Assembly (NCBI RefSeq): GCF_900110955.1
Contig: NZ_FOFR01000002.1
Span: 248,001 to 312,000 of the forward strand
Length of the DNA: 64,000 nt
Origin: Lentzea xinjiangensis
GTDB lineage: Bacteria; Actinomycetota; Actinomycetes; Mycobacteriales; Pseudonocardiaceae
Direction: 5' to 3'
Of this stretch, positions 9,893 to 18,973 are shown one piece after another (position 1 is the stretch's first letter; every line of letters begins with the position of its first letter). A model generated the notes under the pieces. The model was not told where the DNA came from. It did not search any database and saw only the letters and a list, made by a program, of their open reading frames with translations. The position numbers were made by a program, and so were the translations under genes.

Positions 9893-10861
9893 TCAGCTGC
9901 CGTCGCTCGAGTGCCCGGGGAAGAGGTGCGCGGCCGGGTTGAGCAGGACCGCGATGTTGTTGACGGCGGTGGCCGCCTCGCCGAACCCGGTGGCGATGAG
10001 CTTGACCTTGCCGGGGTACTGCGCGACGTCACCCGCCGCGTAGACGCGGTCCAGCTTGGTCTTCATCGTGGTGTCGACGACGACCGCGCGGTGGTCGAGC
10101 TCGAGTCCCCACGACTCGATCGGCCCGAGGTCGGCCGTGAACCCGAGCGCCGCGACGACCGTCTGCGCGGGCAGCGTCTTCGGGTCCTGACCCTTGACCT
10201 GGACGTCCACTTCGGACAGCGGTTCGCCGCGCAGCGCCAGGACCTGGGCGTCGGTGATGATCTCGACGCCGAGTTCCCGCACCTGGCGGACGGTGGCGGC
10301 GTGCGCCCGGAAGTTGGCGCGGCGGTGCACGATCGTGACGCTGGCGGCGATCGGGTGCAACGCCAGCGCCCAGTCGAACGCCGAGTCGCCACCGCCCACG
10401 ATCACGACGTGCTGCCCGGCGTGCTCGGCCAGCACCGGCACGAAGTGCACCATGCCGCGCCCCAGCCAGCCGTCGCCCGCCGGCAGCGGACGCGGGTTGA
10501 ACTCCCCCATGCCCGCCGTGATCAGCACCGCCTTCGTGTTGATCACCGAGCCGTCCGCGAGCCCGATCCGCAGACCGTCCTCAATGGACTCCAGCGTGCG
10601 CGCCTGGCGGCCGAGCAGGTACGTCGGCTTGAACTGCCCCGCCTGCTCCACCAGACCGCTGACGAGGTCGCGCCCGCGGACCGCGGGGAACCCGGCCACG
10701 TCGAAAATCATCTTCTCCGGATACATCGCCGTGACCTGGCCGCCCGGTTCCGGGAGGGCGTCGACCACGGCGACGTTCATTTCCCGGAAGCCCGCGTAGT
10801 ACGCGGCGAACAGCCCCGTGGGACCAGCGCCCACGATGAGGAGGTCGACGTCATGCTCCAT
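9893..10861 (-). CDS. Ferredoxin/flavodoxin-NADP reductase, thioredoxin-reductase-like
   Basis: 322 residues. An N-terminal FAD site LLIVGAGPTGLFAAYYAG (about 7-24) is followed by PGGQVTAMYPEKMIFDVAG, typical of TrxR-like ferredoxin-NADP reductases (type 2 FNR). A second dinucleotide motif VIVGGGDSAFDWAL is the NADP site, and the C-terminal YAAGDVAQYPGKVKLIATGFGEAA closes the FAD domain. There is no redox CxxC between the domains, which argues against thioredoxin reductase. The start is the ATG at 10861, because the upstream in-frame sequence is non-conserved and AAGGG precedes this ATG. It is divergent from fumC with 62 bp between. It probably feeds electrons to ferredoxin-dependent enzymes. 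Confidence 0.88.
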   Translation of the reverse strand: MEHDVDLLIVGAGPTGLFAAYYAGFREMNVAVVDALPEPGGQVTAMYPEKMIFDVAGFPAVRGRDLVSGLVEQAGQFKPTYLLGRQARTLESIEDGLRIGLADGSVINTKAVLITAGMGEFNPRPLPAGDGWLGRGMVHFVPVLAEHAGQHVVIVGGGDSAFDWALALHPIAASVTIVHRRANFRAHAATVRQVRELGVEIITDAQVLALRGEPLSEVDVQVKGQDPKTLPAQTVVAALGFTADLGPIESWGLELDHRAVVVDTTMKTKLDRVYAAGDVAQYPGKVKLIATGFGEAATAVNNIAVLLNPAAHLFPGHSSDGS

Positions 10862-10923
10862 GAGTGGCGCCCTTCTGCCAGTGGTGGGTGGCAGTGCTGT
10901 GATCGACGATAGAGACTCGGGGT

Positions 10924-12318
10924 ATGTCTGAACAGGAGTACCGCGTCGAGCACGACACGATGGGTGAAGTCCGCGTGCCGGTCGACGCATTGTGGCGCGC
11001 CCAAACACAACGCGCGGTCGAGAACTTCCCGATTTCCGGTCGAGGCCTGGAACGGGCCCAGATCAGGGCCCTGGGCCTGCTCAAGGGCGCCGCGGCCAGG
11101 GTGAACGCCCAGCTCGGCGTCCTGCCCGACGACGTGGCGGCGGCCATCGCCTCCGCCGCCGACGAGGTCGCCGCCGGCCGGTGGGACGCGCACTTCCCGG
11201 TCGACGTCTTCCAGACGGGTTCGGGCACCTCCTCGAACATGAACGCCAACGAGGTCATCGCCACCCTGGCGACCCGTTCGCTGGGCCGCGACGTCCACCC
11301 GAACGACCACGTGAACGCCTCGCAGTCGTCCAACGACACGTTCCCGACGACCCTGCGGGTCGCCGCCACCGAAGCCGTGGTGACCGACGTGATCCCGGCG
11401 CTGGAGCACCTGCTGGGCGTGCTGGAGGCCCGCGCCGCGGAGTGGGCCGACCTGGTCAAGTCCGGCAGGACCCACCTCATGGACGCCGTGCCGGTGACGC
11501 TGGGCCAGGAAGCCGGCGCCTGGGCCTCCCAGGTCCGCTACTCCGCGGAACGGCTCTCGTCGTCCGTCCCGCGCCTGGCGGAGCTCCCGATCGGCGGCAC
11601 GGCGGTCGGCTCCGGCCTGAACGCACCCGACGGCTTCGGCGCCCGCGTCGCCGCGGAGCTCGCCTCGGCGACCGGCCTGCCGCTGGTCGAGGCCCGCGAC
11701 CACTTCGAGGCGCAGGCGACGCAGGACGGCGTGGTGGAGATCTCCGGCCAGCTCCGAGCGTGCGCCGTCGCGTTGTTCAAGATCGCCAACGACCTCCGCT
11801 GGCTGGGCTCCGGCCCCCGCACGGGCCTCGGCGAGCTGGCCCTGCCCGACCTGCAGCCGGGTTCGTCGATCATGCCGGGCAAGGTCAACCCGGTGATCTC
11901 CGAAGCCACGATGATGGTCGTGGCCCAGGTCATCGGCAACGACGCGACCGTCGCGTTCGCCGGTTCGCAGGGCAACTTCCAGCTCAACGTGATGCTCCCG
12001 GTCATCGCCCGCAACGTCCTGGAGTCGTCCCGCCTGCTGGCCGCGGTGGCCCGCCTGCTGGCCGACAAGGTCCTCGCCGGCGCCGAGCCCGCCGTCGACC
12101 GGATGCGCGAGTACGCCGAGTCGTCACCGTCGATCGTCACCCCGCTCAACCGCTACATCGGCTACGAGGAGGCGGCGTCGATCGCCAAGCAGTCGCTGAA
12201 GGAGCGCAAGACGATCCGCGAGGTGGTGCTGGAACGCGGCCACGTGCCGTCGAAGCTCACCGAGGAGCAGCTCGACGCCGCCCTGGACGTGCTGCACATG
12301 GCGCGCGGGGGTCGTTGA
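10924..12318 (+). CDS. fumC: Class II fumarate hydratase
   Basis: TCA-cycle enzyme converting fumarate to malate without an iron-sulfur cluster. 464 residues. The superfamily signature [11 protein letters not shown] is at about 313-323; [26 protein letters not shown] and [17 protein letters not shown] are the substrate-binding segments. The start at 10924 gives the usual [20 protein letters not shown]-terminus. The leader is short: an AT-rich stretch GATAGAGA lies only about 15 bp before the ATG. The 3' end meets the next gene tail to tail after 25 bp. Confidence 0.96.
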   Translation: MSEQEYRVEHDTMGEVRVPVDALWRAQTQRAVENFPISGRGLERAQIRALGLLKGAAARVNAQLGVLPDDVAAAIASAADEVAAGRWDAHFPVDVFQTGSGTSSNMNANEVIATLATRSLGRDVHPNDHVNASQSSNDTFPTTLRVAATEAVVTDVIPALEHLLGVLEARAAEWADLVKSGRTHLMDAVPVTLGQEAGAWASQVRYSAERLSSSVPRLAELPIGGTAVGSGLNAPDGFGARVAAELASATGLPLVEARDHFEAQATQDGVVEISGQLRACAVALFKIANDLRWLGSGPRTGLGELALPDLQPGSSIMPGKVNPVISEATMMVVAQVIGNDATVAFAGSQGNFQLNVMLPVIARNVLESSRLLAAVARLLADKVLAGAEPAVDRMREYAESSPSIVTPLNRYIGYEEAASIAKQSLKERKTIREVVLERGHVPSKLTEEQLDAALDVLHMARGGR

Positions 12319-12343
12319 GGTTTCCCGCGGCCGGTCGCCGGGG

Positions 12344-12721
12344 TCAGGCCTCGGCGACCGGTTCCTCCGCACCCCGGGACGGATCTCTCCGGCCGCTCAC
12401 CACCGTCACCTCGTCATCGGTGGCGCCGTCCACGAGCTGGTGGAGCGTCACCCGGAACTCGTCGAAGCCGTCCGCGGTCGCCACGCCCCACGGCCGCGCG
12501 GTGGACACCGTGACCGACTCACCGTCGACCCGCACGACCTCGCAGGCGACCTCGACGTCGACCGGGAGCACGACCTCGGGTGTCAGCGACGGGTCGATGA
12601 AGACCGGGGCCTTGTCCACCAGGCTCCACACGGTCCCGTGCGCGTCGGTGAGCCGAACCTCGAGCGTGCCGGGGAACTCGTCGTCCAACCACCGGACGGC
12701 CTGGCACACAACGCGGAGCAT
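12344..12721 (-). CDS. Conserved hypothetical protein, small beta-rich
   Basis: About 125 residues from the ATG at 12721 (a start at 12730 adds three codons). No signal peptide or membrane helix. The sequence alternates short beta strands (GTLEVRLTDAHGTVWSLVDKAPVF, then VEVACEVVRVDGESVTVST), like small actinobacterial proteins of unknown function. WGVATADGFDEFRVTLHQL is the best candidate for a conserved core. It lies 16 bp downstream of the hemolysin III gene on the same strand, so they are probably co-transcribed. Function unknown. Confidence 0.7.
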   Translation of the reverse strand: MLRVVCQAVRWLDDEFPGTLEVRLTDAHGTVWSLVDKAPVFIDPSLTPEVVLPVDVEVACEVVRVDGESVTVSTARPWGVATADGFDEFRVTLHQLVDGATDDEVTVVSGRRDPSRGAEEPVAEA

Positions 12722-12737
12722 GGCGGCCAACGCCGGG

Positions 12738-13406
12738 TCAGGAGTACATCGCGAGCCAGATGGCGATGTAGTGGCAGAGAGCCGCCACCACGGTCGCGGC
12801 GTGGAAGAACTCGTGGTAGCCGAAGACCTGCGGCCACGGATTGGGCCACCGGGTCGCGTAGAAGACCGCCCCGACGGTGTAGAGAGCCCCGCCCACCAGC
12901 AGCAGCACCAGGGCCGCGACCCCGGCGTGGTGCAGCAGCTCGGGCAGCACGAACACCGCGACCCACCCCAGCGCGATGTAGATCGGCACCCCGAGCCACC
13001 GGGGCGCGTGCGGCCACGCCAGCTTCAGCGTCACGCCCAGCACGGCGCCGACCCACACCACGGTGAGCACGACGCGTCCGGTTCCCGGGTTCATCGCCAG
13101 CAGCGCGAACGGGGTGTAGGTGCCGGCGATGAACACGAAGATCATCGAGTGGTCGAGGCGCTTCATCCACGTGCGGACGCGCTCGGACGTCCACGTCACG
13201 CGGTGGTACAGCGCCGAGACGCCGAAGAGGCCGAGGACCGTCAGGCCGTAGACCGAGGTGGCCAGGGCGGCGCGTGCGGACACCGTGGACGCCGCGAGGG
13301 CGATCAGCGTCGCGCCGGTCGCCACCGAGGCGACGAAGGACCAGAGGTGCAGCCACCCACGCAAGCGCGGCCGCAGTCCGGGCTGGGGAGGAAGGCTCGT
13401 CGTCAC
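12738..13406 (-). CDS. Hemolysin III / PAQR family membrane protein
   Basis: About 222 residues with seven predicted membrane helices. Family motifs are SALYHRVTW (ser-his near the membrane), KRLDHSMIFVFIAGTYTPF with the conserved Asp-His, and GYHEFFHAATVVAALCHY with the paired His residues, which form the zinc site of PAQR receptors and bacterial HlyIII. Despite the name, cytolysin activity is not assured. The GTG at 13406 is chosen over upstream starts because the extra residues are not conserved. It is divergent from the prenyltransferase gene, the arrangement recalled for Rv1085c-Rv1086. Confidence 0.9.
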   Translation of the reverse strand: MTTSLPPQPGLRPRLRGWLHLWSFVASVATGATLIALAASTVSARAALATSVYGLTVLGLFGVSALYHRVTWTSERVRTWMKRLDHSMIFVFIAGTYTPFALLAMNPGTGRVVLTVVWVGAVLGVTLKLAWPHAPRWLGVPIYIALGWVAVFVLPELLHHAGVAALVLLLVGGALYTVGAVFYATRWPNPWPQVFGYHEFFHAATVVAALCHYIAIWLAMYS

Positions 13407-13483
13407 AGGACACCAGGTTACGCGACCGTAGGTTTCCGACCACGGCTCAGTGATGAAGCTTGCACGGCGTACGCTGTTCGGAC

Positions 13484-14266
13484 GTGGCACTCCGCACTCG
13501 TGTGAAAGACGTCGCTATCCACTTCTACGAGTGGATTCTCCGGCGCGAGCTGAGCGGGACGTCCCAGGTGCCCAAGCACGTGGGCGTGGTCCTCGACGGC
13601 AACCGCAGGTGGGCCAGGGAGGCCGGCTTCACGGACGTCGCCGACGGCCACCGGGCCGGCGCGCGGAAGATCCTCGAACTCCTCGACTGGTGCGGTGACG
13701 CCCAGGTCGAGGTCGTCACGCTCTGGATGCTGAGCACCGACAACCTCAACAGGGACGCCGACGAGCTCGCGCCGTTGCTCGACATCATCGCGGACATCAC
13801 CGACGAGCTGGCCGGGGACGGCAAGCCGTGGCGCGTCCGGCACGTCGGCGCCATCGACATGCTGCCCGCCGAGCACGCCGAACGGCTCACGAGCGCCGCG
13901 GCGCGCACCAAGGACCGCAGCGGCATCCAGGTCAACGTCGCCGTGGCGTACGGCGGGCGGCAGGAGATCGCCGACGCCGTCCGCAAGCTCCTGCAGTCGC
14001 ACGCCGAGCGCGGTGGCACCATCGAGGAGCTGGCCGAGGTCCTCGACGTCGACCACATCGCGGAGCACCTCTACACGTCCGGGCAGCCGGATCCCGACCT
14101 GATCATCCGCACGTCCGGCGAGCAGCGGCTCTCCGGGTTCATGCTCTGGCAGTCGGCGCACTCGGAGTTCTGGTTCTGCGAGGCCTACTGGCCCGGCTTC
14201 CGGCGCACCGACTTCCTGCGGGCCCTGCGCGAGTACGCCAAGCGCCACCGCAGGTACGGCAGCTGA
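13484..14266 (+). CDS. Short-chain cis-prenyltransferase (isoprenyl transferase)
   Basis: About 260 residues from the GTG at 13484. The UPP synthase family signature is complete: VVLDGNRRWAREAG with the catalytic Asp, LWMLSTDNLNR, and the C-terminal DLIIRTSGEQRLSGF then WFCEAYWPGF. It condenses IPP onto allylic diphosphates with cis geometry. The synteny with HlyIII suggests the counterpart of mycobacterial Rv1086, a Z,E-farnesyl diphosphate synthase, rather than the main UPP/decaprenyl synthase (by context only). Product length cannot be read from sequence alone. A terminator lies 5 bp after the stop. Confidence 0.9.
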   Translation: MALRTRVKDVAIHFYEWILRRELSGTSQVPKHVGVVLDGNRRWAREAGFTDVADGHRAGARKILELLDWCGDAQVEVVTLWMLSTDNLNRDADELAPLLDIIADITDELAGDGKPWRVRHVGAIDMLPAEHAERLTSAAARTKDRSGIQVNVAVAYGGRQEIADAVRKLLQSHAERGGTIEELAEVLDVDHIAEHLYTSGQPDPDLIIRTSGEQRLSGFMLWQSAHSEFWFCEAYWPGFRRTDFLRALREYAKRHRRYGS

Positions 14267-14271
14267 GACGA

Positions 14272-14307
14272 CGAAGGGGCGCCCACCGCGAGGTGAGCGC
14301 CCCTTCG
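14272..14307. terminator. Terminator between prenyltransferase and secreted-protein genes
   Basis: Perfect 11-bp arms CGAAGGGGCGC (14272-14282) and GCGCCCCTTCG (14297-14307). It is placed between convergent genes, so it may serve both. Confidence 0.75.
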
Positions 14308-14324
14308 AGCGAAGGCGACCGGTG

Positions 14325-14600
14325 TCAGTCGTCGTGGCCCCAGTGGCCGAAGTCGTCGCCGTCCTCGATGTAGCTGGCGGCGCAGGTCTCGGTGATGGAC
14401 GGGGAGTTGATCGGCACCGCCGCGCCCAGCACGCCGACGTTGTTGCCGCACACGCCGGCGGTCACGTTCACGTTGTTGGCGTTGCCGACGACGAGCAGCG
14501 GCTCGTTGTTCCAGTGGTAACCCGGGTCCGCCATCGCGGGCGAACCGACGGCAAGGAATGCGGCGGCCACGGCGAGAGCGGCACCAGCCTGCTTCAGCAT
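14325..14600 (-). CDS. Small secreted chaplin-like protein, copy 1
   Basis: 91 residues with a Sec signal peptide (MLKQAGAALAVAAAFLAVGSPAMA). The mature part is about 67 residues, with NNVNVTAGVCGNNVGVLGAAVP and one further Cys in ITETCAAS, so a single disulfide is possible. The Cys-Gly-Asn-x-Val-x-Val-x-Gly core resembles the chaplin repeat of streptomycetes (two cysteines, CGNxVxVxG), but the spacing to the second Cys differs, so the family assignment is tentative. The RBS AGGAGA precedes ATG 14600. Copy 2 lies immediately upstream on the same strand, with the same length and core. Confidence 0.75.
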   Translation of the reverse strand: MLKQAGAALAVAAAFLAVGSPAMADPGYHWNNEPLLVVGNANNVNVTAGVCGNNVGVLGAAVPINSPSITETCAASYIEDGDDFGHWGHDD

Positions 14601-14640
14601 GATTTTCTCCTCATGAAGGTGTAAATCGGCTTGAATGGAC

Positions 14641-14668
14641 CTGGGGGCGCCATGAATGACGCCCCCAG
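14641..14668 (-). terminator. Hairpin between the two chaplin-like genes
   Basis: CTGGGGGCG (14641-14649) pairs with CGCCCCCAG (14660-14668) around a 10-base loop. On the minus strand it lies 22 bp after the stop of copy 2 and before copy 1, so each copy is probably its own transcription unit or copy 1 is attenuated. Confidence 0.65.
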
Positions 14669-14689
14669 ACGCAGAACAAAAGAGGGGAA

Positions 14690-14965
14690 TCAGCCCTCGT
14701 CGACGATGCCGCCCGCGGCGCAGGTCTCGGTGATCTGCGGCGAGTTGATCGGCACGGCGGCACCCAGGACACCGACGTTGTTGCCGCAGGCACCGACGGT
14801 GCCGTTGACGTTGTTGCCGTTCAGGAGAACCAGCAGCGAGCCGTTCGTCCAGTGGTGACCACCGTGACCGCCGTGCCCGTCGTGACCCTCGCCGGCCATG
14901 GCGGCCGGTGCGAACGCGAGCGACAGTGCGGCTGCGGCAGCGACCGCGGCACAAGCCTTCTTCAC
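14690..14965 (-). CDS. Small secreted chaplin-like protein, copy 2
   Basis: 91 residues from GTG 14965, chosen because AAGGAG lies 7 bp upstream; the ATG at 14980 has no RBS. Signal peptide MKKACAAVAAAAALSLAFAPAAMA, then a His/Gly-rich segment (GEGHDGHGGHGGHH) that could bind metal, and the core shared with copy 1 (ACGNNVGVLGAAVPINSP then ITETC). The two proteins have exactly the same length. Secreted small proteins of this type coat hyphae or spores in filamentous actinobacteria, but this specific family is uncharacterised as far as I can tell. Confidence 0.72.
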   Translation of the reverse strand: MKKACAAVAAAAALSLAFAPAAMAGEGHDGHGGHGGHHWTNGSLLVLLNGNNVNGTVGACGNNVGVLGAAVPINSPQITETCAAGGIVDEG

Positions 14966-15118
14966 GTGATTCTCCTTCATGTCGAGTTATCCACGTCAAT
15001 TCCGGAGTCTTCGGGGATCTCCGGAGGACGGGGTCTCCATGCGGGAACGCTATCTGCGTTGCTGTCAATCCGCTGCCCGTGTGACCCCATCGAGTGACAG
15101 CAAGATCAACAACAATCC

Positions 15119-15149
15119 CCGATCAGGTGATCACCCATTCGCTGATCGG
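15119..15149. promoter_or_regulatory. Inverted repeat upstream of DUF885 gene
   Basis: CCGATCAG (15119-15126) and CTGATCGG (15142-15149) form an 8-bp dyad with 15 bp between, 45 bp before the ATG of the next gene. GTGATCAC lies between them. It could be an operator; no regulator is tied to it. Confidence 0.35.
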
Positions 15150-15193
15150 TGGCGGGCAAGACGTAGTGGTAGACGCTCTACTCTCTTCGAACC

Positions 15194-16444
15194 ATGGACG
15201 CCGACGAGCTGGTGCGCGGATACCTGGTGCTCGGGCTGCGGCTCGGGCGCCTGGTGCCGGGCTTCGTCGACTCGTTCACCGGCGATCCCGCGCTGCGCCG
15301 GGCCGTCGGCAACGAACCGCGCCTGCACCCCGGGGCACTCGGCGGGCACGCGCGGAGCTTGCGCGCGGAGGTTCCCGGCAGCGACCTCACCGACCAGCGC
15401 AAACAGTTCCTCGACGCGCACCTGCGGGCGTTGGAGTGCACCGCCCGCAAGCTCGCCGGCGAGCGCATCGCGTTCGTCGACGAGGTCCAGCGGTACTTCC
15501 AGGTGCGCATCCGGCCCGGCGACGAGGACGCCTACGCGCAGGCCCACCGCGATCTCGGCGTCGTCCTCGGCGGACAGGGCCCGCTGCGCGACCGCCTCCA
15601 CGCGTTCCGCACGACCGACGAGGTGCCCGCGCGGCGGCTCCAGGGCGCCGTGCAGGCCCTCTCCAGCGCGCTGCGGGACCGCGTGCGGCAGAAGTACGCG
15701 CTGCCCGAGCAGGAGATCGTCGAGTACCAGGTCGTCACGAACAAGCCGTGGAGCGGCTTCAACTACTACCTCGGCGGCTACCGCAGCAGGGTCGCGATCA
15801 ACGCCGACCTGGGCCACCGCATGTCGAACCTGCCGCACCTGGTCGCGCACGAGTCCTACCCCGGTCACCACACCGAGCACTGCCGCAAGGACGCGGGCCT
15901 GGTCGCGAAGCGCGGCCACGCCGAGCAGTCGATCTTCCTGATCAACACGCCGCAGTGCCTGATGGCCGAGGGCATGGCGGAACTGGGCCTGCACGCCGCG
16001 GTGGGGCCGGGCTGGGGCGTCTGGGCGGAGCGGGTCCTCGGCGACCTGGGGTTGCGAATGGACGGCGATCTGTCCGAAAAGGTCGAAACGGCGGCGTCCG
16101 GGCTGCTCACCGTGCGACAGGACGCCGCCCTGCTGCTCCACGACCGTGGCGCTGACCAGGATGACGTCGTTGCCTATCTGTGCAGGTGGTTGCTTGTCCC
16201 AGAACCTCGGGCCCGGCAGATGGTCCGCTTTCTGGCAGATCCGCTGTGGCGCGCGTACACCACGACGTACGTCGAAGGAGTGCGTCTCGTGCGGACCTGG
16301 CTGGACATCCGCACGCCCGGCGAGTCGCTCGACTCCCGCTACCTGAGACTCCTCGACGAGCCGCTCGTCCCGGAATCAGTGGAAAACCAGGTGCGGGACG
16401 AACTGTCGTGGCTCGCTCGCGACACCCACGAGAACAGCACCTGA
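15194..16444 (+). CDS. DUF885 family protein, putative zinc metallopeptidase
   Basis: 416 residues. The C-terminal half carries the DUF885 hallmark HESYPGHH at about 218-225, an HExxxGHH-type metal site, followed by EGMAELG further on that may give the third ligand. KPWSGFNYYLGGYRSRVAINADL before it is also typical. There is no signal peptide, unlike many DUF885 relatives, and the protein is shorter than the usual 500-600 residues, lacking part of the N-terminal region. ATG 15194 is the first plausible start. It stands alone between the chaplin-like genes and phoH. A peptidase role is inferred from the metal motif only. Confidence 0.8.
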   Translation: MDADELVRGYLVLGLRLGRLVPGFVDSFTGDPALRRAVGNEPRLHPGALGGHARSLRAEVPGSDLTDQRKQFLDAHLRALECTARKLAGERIAFVDEVQRYFQVRIRPGDEDAYAQAHRDLGVVLGGQGPLRDRLHAFRTTDEVPARRLQGAVQALSSALRDRVRQKYALPEQEIVEYQVVTNKPWSGFNYYLGGYRSRVAINADLGHRMSNLPHLVAHESYPGHHTEHCRKDAGLVAKRGHAEQSIFLINTPQCLMAEGMAELGLHAAVGPGWGVWAERVLGDLGLRMDGDLSEKVETAASGLLTVRQDAALLLHDRGADQDDVVAYLCRWLLVPEPRARQMVRFLADPLWRAYTTTYVEGVRLVRTWLDIRTPGESLDSRYLRLLDEPLVPESVENQVRDELSWLARDTHENST

Positions 16445-16750
16445 CCAGCGACAACACGGCTGCGGTCACGTTTCGGGTTGTTTTCCGGCAGATGACAACT
16501 CGGGATTCACCTGTGTGGCTTCGTGCCGTTGGGGCACTTCCACAGGTAACTTCGAAACCGGCGGGACGCGACCACTGCGGACCGCGCAGGGAGGCTCTGA
16601 TCGTGGCAACGAACGTCGCGAGGGGGCCGGCACCCGGCCCTCGTGGTCGACCTGCCTGACGCCACACGGCGGAAGGCGAGACGACCGATCAGGGTGGTGC
16701 CTGGCCCAGCGAGGAGCGGACGCGGGTGCCGCGTTCGTGAGGGAGTTGCC
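16445..16750 (+). promoter_or_regulatory. Structured 306-bp leader upstream of phoH
   Basis: No conserved gene in this stretch. It holds a GC hairpin formed by GGGGGCCGG (16622-16630) and CCGGCCC (16634-16640), a small reading frame that contains this hairpin (16603-16659), and the GGGAG ribosome site for phoH. It does not match a riboswitch that I can identify with confidence. Confidence 0.4.
16603..16659 (+). CDS. Possible leader peptide upstream of phoH (18 codons)
   Basis: GTG at 16603 with AGGGAGG (16588-16594) at 8 bp spacing encodes an 18-residue, Pro/Arg/Gly-rich peptide ([18 protein letters not shown]) ending at TGA 16657-16659. A hairpin is embedded in its coding sequence, so translation would open it. 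Attenuation-type control of phoH is possible, but chance is not excluded. Confidence 0.3.
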   Translation: MATNVARGPAPGPRGRPA

Positions 16751-18136
16751 GTGAACGCACGACGTCCCGCGAGCCGTTCCTCAGGCTCATCGCGCAGTTC
16801 TTCCTCCCGGCGCAAGTCCGCCGCTCCAGCCATCACGACCTATGTGCTGGACACGTCGGTACTGCTGTCCGACCCGCTCGCCGCCACCAGGTTCGCGGAG
16901 CACGAGGTCGTGCTCCCGCTCGTGGTGATCAGCGAGCTGGAGGGCAAGCGCCACCACCCCGAACTCGGCTGGTTCGCGAGGGAGGCCCTGCGCCTGCTCG
17001 ACGACCTGCGCTTGCGGCATGGTCGCCTCGATTCGCCGATCCCCATCGGGGATCTGGGAGGCACCTTGCACGTCGAGCTCAACCACTCCGACCCGGAGGT
17101 GTTGCCATCAGGTTTCCGAACCGACTCCAACGACGCCCGGATCCTCGCGTGCTCCCTCAACCTCGCTGCTGAGGGGCGCAACGTCACCCTGGTGACCAAG
17201 GACATGCCGCTGCGGGTCAAGGCCGGATCGGTCGGCCTGCCGGCGGAGGAGTACCGGGCGCACGACGTCACCTTGTCCGGCTGGACGGGGATGTCCGATC
17301 TGGACGTTCCCCAGTCCCTGGTGGACAGCCTGTTCAAGGAGAACGTCGTCGACCCCACCCAGTACGAGGACCTGGGGCACATCGCCGAGCTGCCCTGCCA
17401 CACCGGACTGCGGTTGCTGGCGGGCACGTCGAGCGCTCTGGGCCGGGTGACCGCGGACAAGCAGATCAGGCTGGTGCGCGGGGATCGGGAGGCGTTCGGA
17501 CTGCACGGGAGGTCCGCCGAGCAGCGGATCGCCCTGGACCTGCTGCTCGACTCGGAGGTCGGCATCGTCTCGCTGGGCGGACGTGCGGGCACCGGCAAGT
17601 CGGCGCTGGCGCTGTGCGCCGGCCTCGAAGCGGTGATGGAACGAAGGCAGCACCGCAAGGTCGTGGTCTTCCGGCCGTTGTACGCGGTCGGTGGCCAGGA
17701 GCTCGGCTACCTGCCGGGCACCGAGAACGAGAAGATGGGGCCGTGGGCGCAGGCGGTGTTCGACACCCTCGGCGCGCTGGTGAGCCAGGCGGTCGTGGAA
17801 GAGGTGATGGACCGCGGGATGCTCGAGGTCCTGCCCCTCACCCACATCCGCGGCCGCTCGCTGCACGACTCCTTCGTGATCGTCGACGAGGCGCAGTCGT
17901 TGGAGCGCAACGTGTTGCTGACCGTGCTGTCCCGCCTGGGCAGCAACTCGCGGGTGGTGCTGACGCACGACGTGGCGCAGCGCGACAACCTGCGGGTGGG
18001 CCGGCACGACGGTGTGGCGGCGGTGATCGAGAAGCTGAAGGGCCACCCGCTCTTCGCCCACGTCACCCTGACCCGCTCGGAGCGCTCGCCGATCGCGGCT
18101 CTCGTCACGGAGATGCTGGAGGACTACGCCTCCTAG
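16751..18136 (+). CDS. PhoH family ATPase with N-terminal PIN domain
   Basis: 461 residues from GTG 16751 (GGGAG six bases upstream). The N-terminal PIN nuclease domain starts with [12 protein letters not shown] (about 31-42) and carries acidic residues in ELEGKR and DSNDARILA. The C-terminal PhoH domain has Walker [12 protein letters not shown] (about 277) and Walker [12 protein letters not shown] (about 375), then the RVVLTHD sensor. PIN-PhoH proteins (PhoH2) are RNA helicase/ribonucleases in mycobacteria. The Ser/Arg-rich N-terminal 25 residues are low complexity. It is monocistronic, ending in a strong terminator. Confidence 0.92.
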   Translation: MNARRPASRSSGSSRSSSSRRKSAAPAITTYVLDTSVLLSDPLAATRFAEHEVVLPLVVISELEGKRHHPELGWFAREALRLLDDLRLRHGRLDSPIPIGDLGGTLHVELNHSDPEVLPSGFRTDSNDARILACSLNLAAEGRNVTLVTKDMPLRVKAGSVGLPAEEYRAHDVTLSGWTGMSDLDVPQSLVDSLFKENVVDPTQYEDLGHIAELPCHTGLRLLAGTSSALGRVTADKQIRLVRGDREAFGLHGRSAEQRIALDLLLDSEVGIVSLGGRAGTGKSALALCAGLEAVMERRQHRKVVVFRPLYAVGGQELGYLPGTENEKMGPWAQAVFDTLGALVSQAVVEEVMDRGMLEVLPLTHIRGRSLHDSFVIVDEAQSLERNVLLTVLSRLGSNSRVVLTHDVAQRDNLRVGRHDGVAAVIEKLKGHPLFAHVTLTRSERSPIAALVTEMLEDYAS

Positions 18137-18150
18137 CGATGTCCTGAGTG

Positions 18151-18181
18151 GAACGGCCCCGCGCACCTCGCGGGGCCGTTC
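18151..18181. terminator. Terminator shared by phoH and the ABC permease gene
   Basis: Perfect 12-bp arms GAACGGCCCCGC (18151-18162) and GCGGGGCCGTTC (18170-18181) with a 7-base loop, between convergent genes. Confidence 0.85.
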
Positions 18182-18187
18182 TCCCGC

Positions 18188-18973
18188 TCAGTCGAGCGCG
18201 CGCTTCATGAAGCCGCGCAGGCCGAGCCCGCCGAACCCGGCGATCGCCACGACGAGCACGGCCAGCACGACCGGCAACGGGATGTGCGGCACGGCGGGCA
18301 CCAGCTCCGCCCGCATGCCCTCGCTCACGTACGTCAGCGGGTTGAGCGCGCAGACCACCTTGAACCACAGCAGGTCGTCGCTCAGCGACCGCCACGGGAA
18401 CTGCGCGGACCCGGTGAACAGCAACGGCGTCAGGATCACCGCGAACATCACGTTGACCCGGCGCGCGGGCACCGACGTGCCGATGACCATGCCGACCGAG
18501 CCGCCGGCCAGGCAGCCGAGGACGATCACCAGCAACGCTCCGGGAATCCCCTCCCACGCCCAGGAGACGTCGAGCATCACGAACCCGACCGGCACCATCA
18601 GCACGGCCGCGACGAACCCCCGGATCGCGCCGAACACGATCTTCTCCACCGCGACGAGCGGGATGGAGATCGGCGCGAGCAGCCTGTCCTCGATCTCCCG
18701 CGTCCACGAGAAGTCGAGCACCAGCGGCAGCGTCGTGTTCTGCAACGCGCCCAGGAACCCGTTCATCGCGATGATGCCGGGCAGCAGCACCTGCGCGAAG
18801 TCGTCCTGGACGTAGCCGATGTCCCCCAGCACCTTCGCGAAGATGAAGAGGATGAAGAACGGCTGGATGATCACCTGCGCGAGGAAGCTCGGCAGCTCGC
18901 GGCCCGTGACGAAGACGTCGCGCCACAGGATCGCGTTGAACGTGCGGAGCTGGGTCACTCCAGGTCGGCTCAC
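18188..18973 (-). CDS. ABC-2 type transporter permease (DrrB-like)
   Basis: 261 residues, six predicted membrane helices. The N-terminal cytoplasmic stretch TFNAILWRDVFVTGRELPSFLAQV is typical of ABC-2 permeases, as is LLFTGSAQFPW then ALNPLTYVSEGMR near the end. GTG 18973 overlaps the stop of the ATPase gene by 4 bp, so the two make one transporter. DrrAB-type pairs export drugs, lipids or polysaccharide precursors; the substrate cannot be read here. No biosynthetic genes are adjacent. Confidence 0.9.
   Translation of the reverse strand: MSRPGVTQLRTFNAILWRDVFVTGRELPSFLAQVIIQPFFILFIFAKVLGDIGYVQDDFAQVLLPGIIAMNGFLGALQNTTLPLVLDFSWTREIEDRLLAPISIPLVAVEKIVFGAIRGFVAAVLMVPVGFVMLDVSWAWEGIPGALLVIVLGCLAGGSVGMVIGTSVPARRVNVMFAVILTPLLFTGSAQFPWRSLSDDLLWFKVVCALNPLTYVSEGMRAELVPAVPHIPLPVVLAVLVVAIAGFGGLGLRGFMKRALD

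Noticed and set aside
16445-16750. A known riboswitch upstream of phoH
   Set aside because: I could not match a consensus core such as the ydaO c-di-AMP element; only a hairpin and a small frame are visible. A covariance search would decide.
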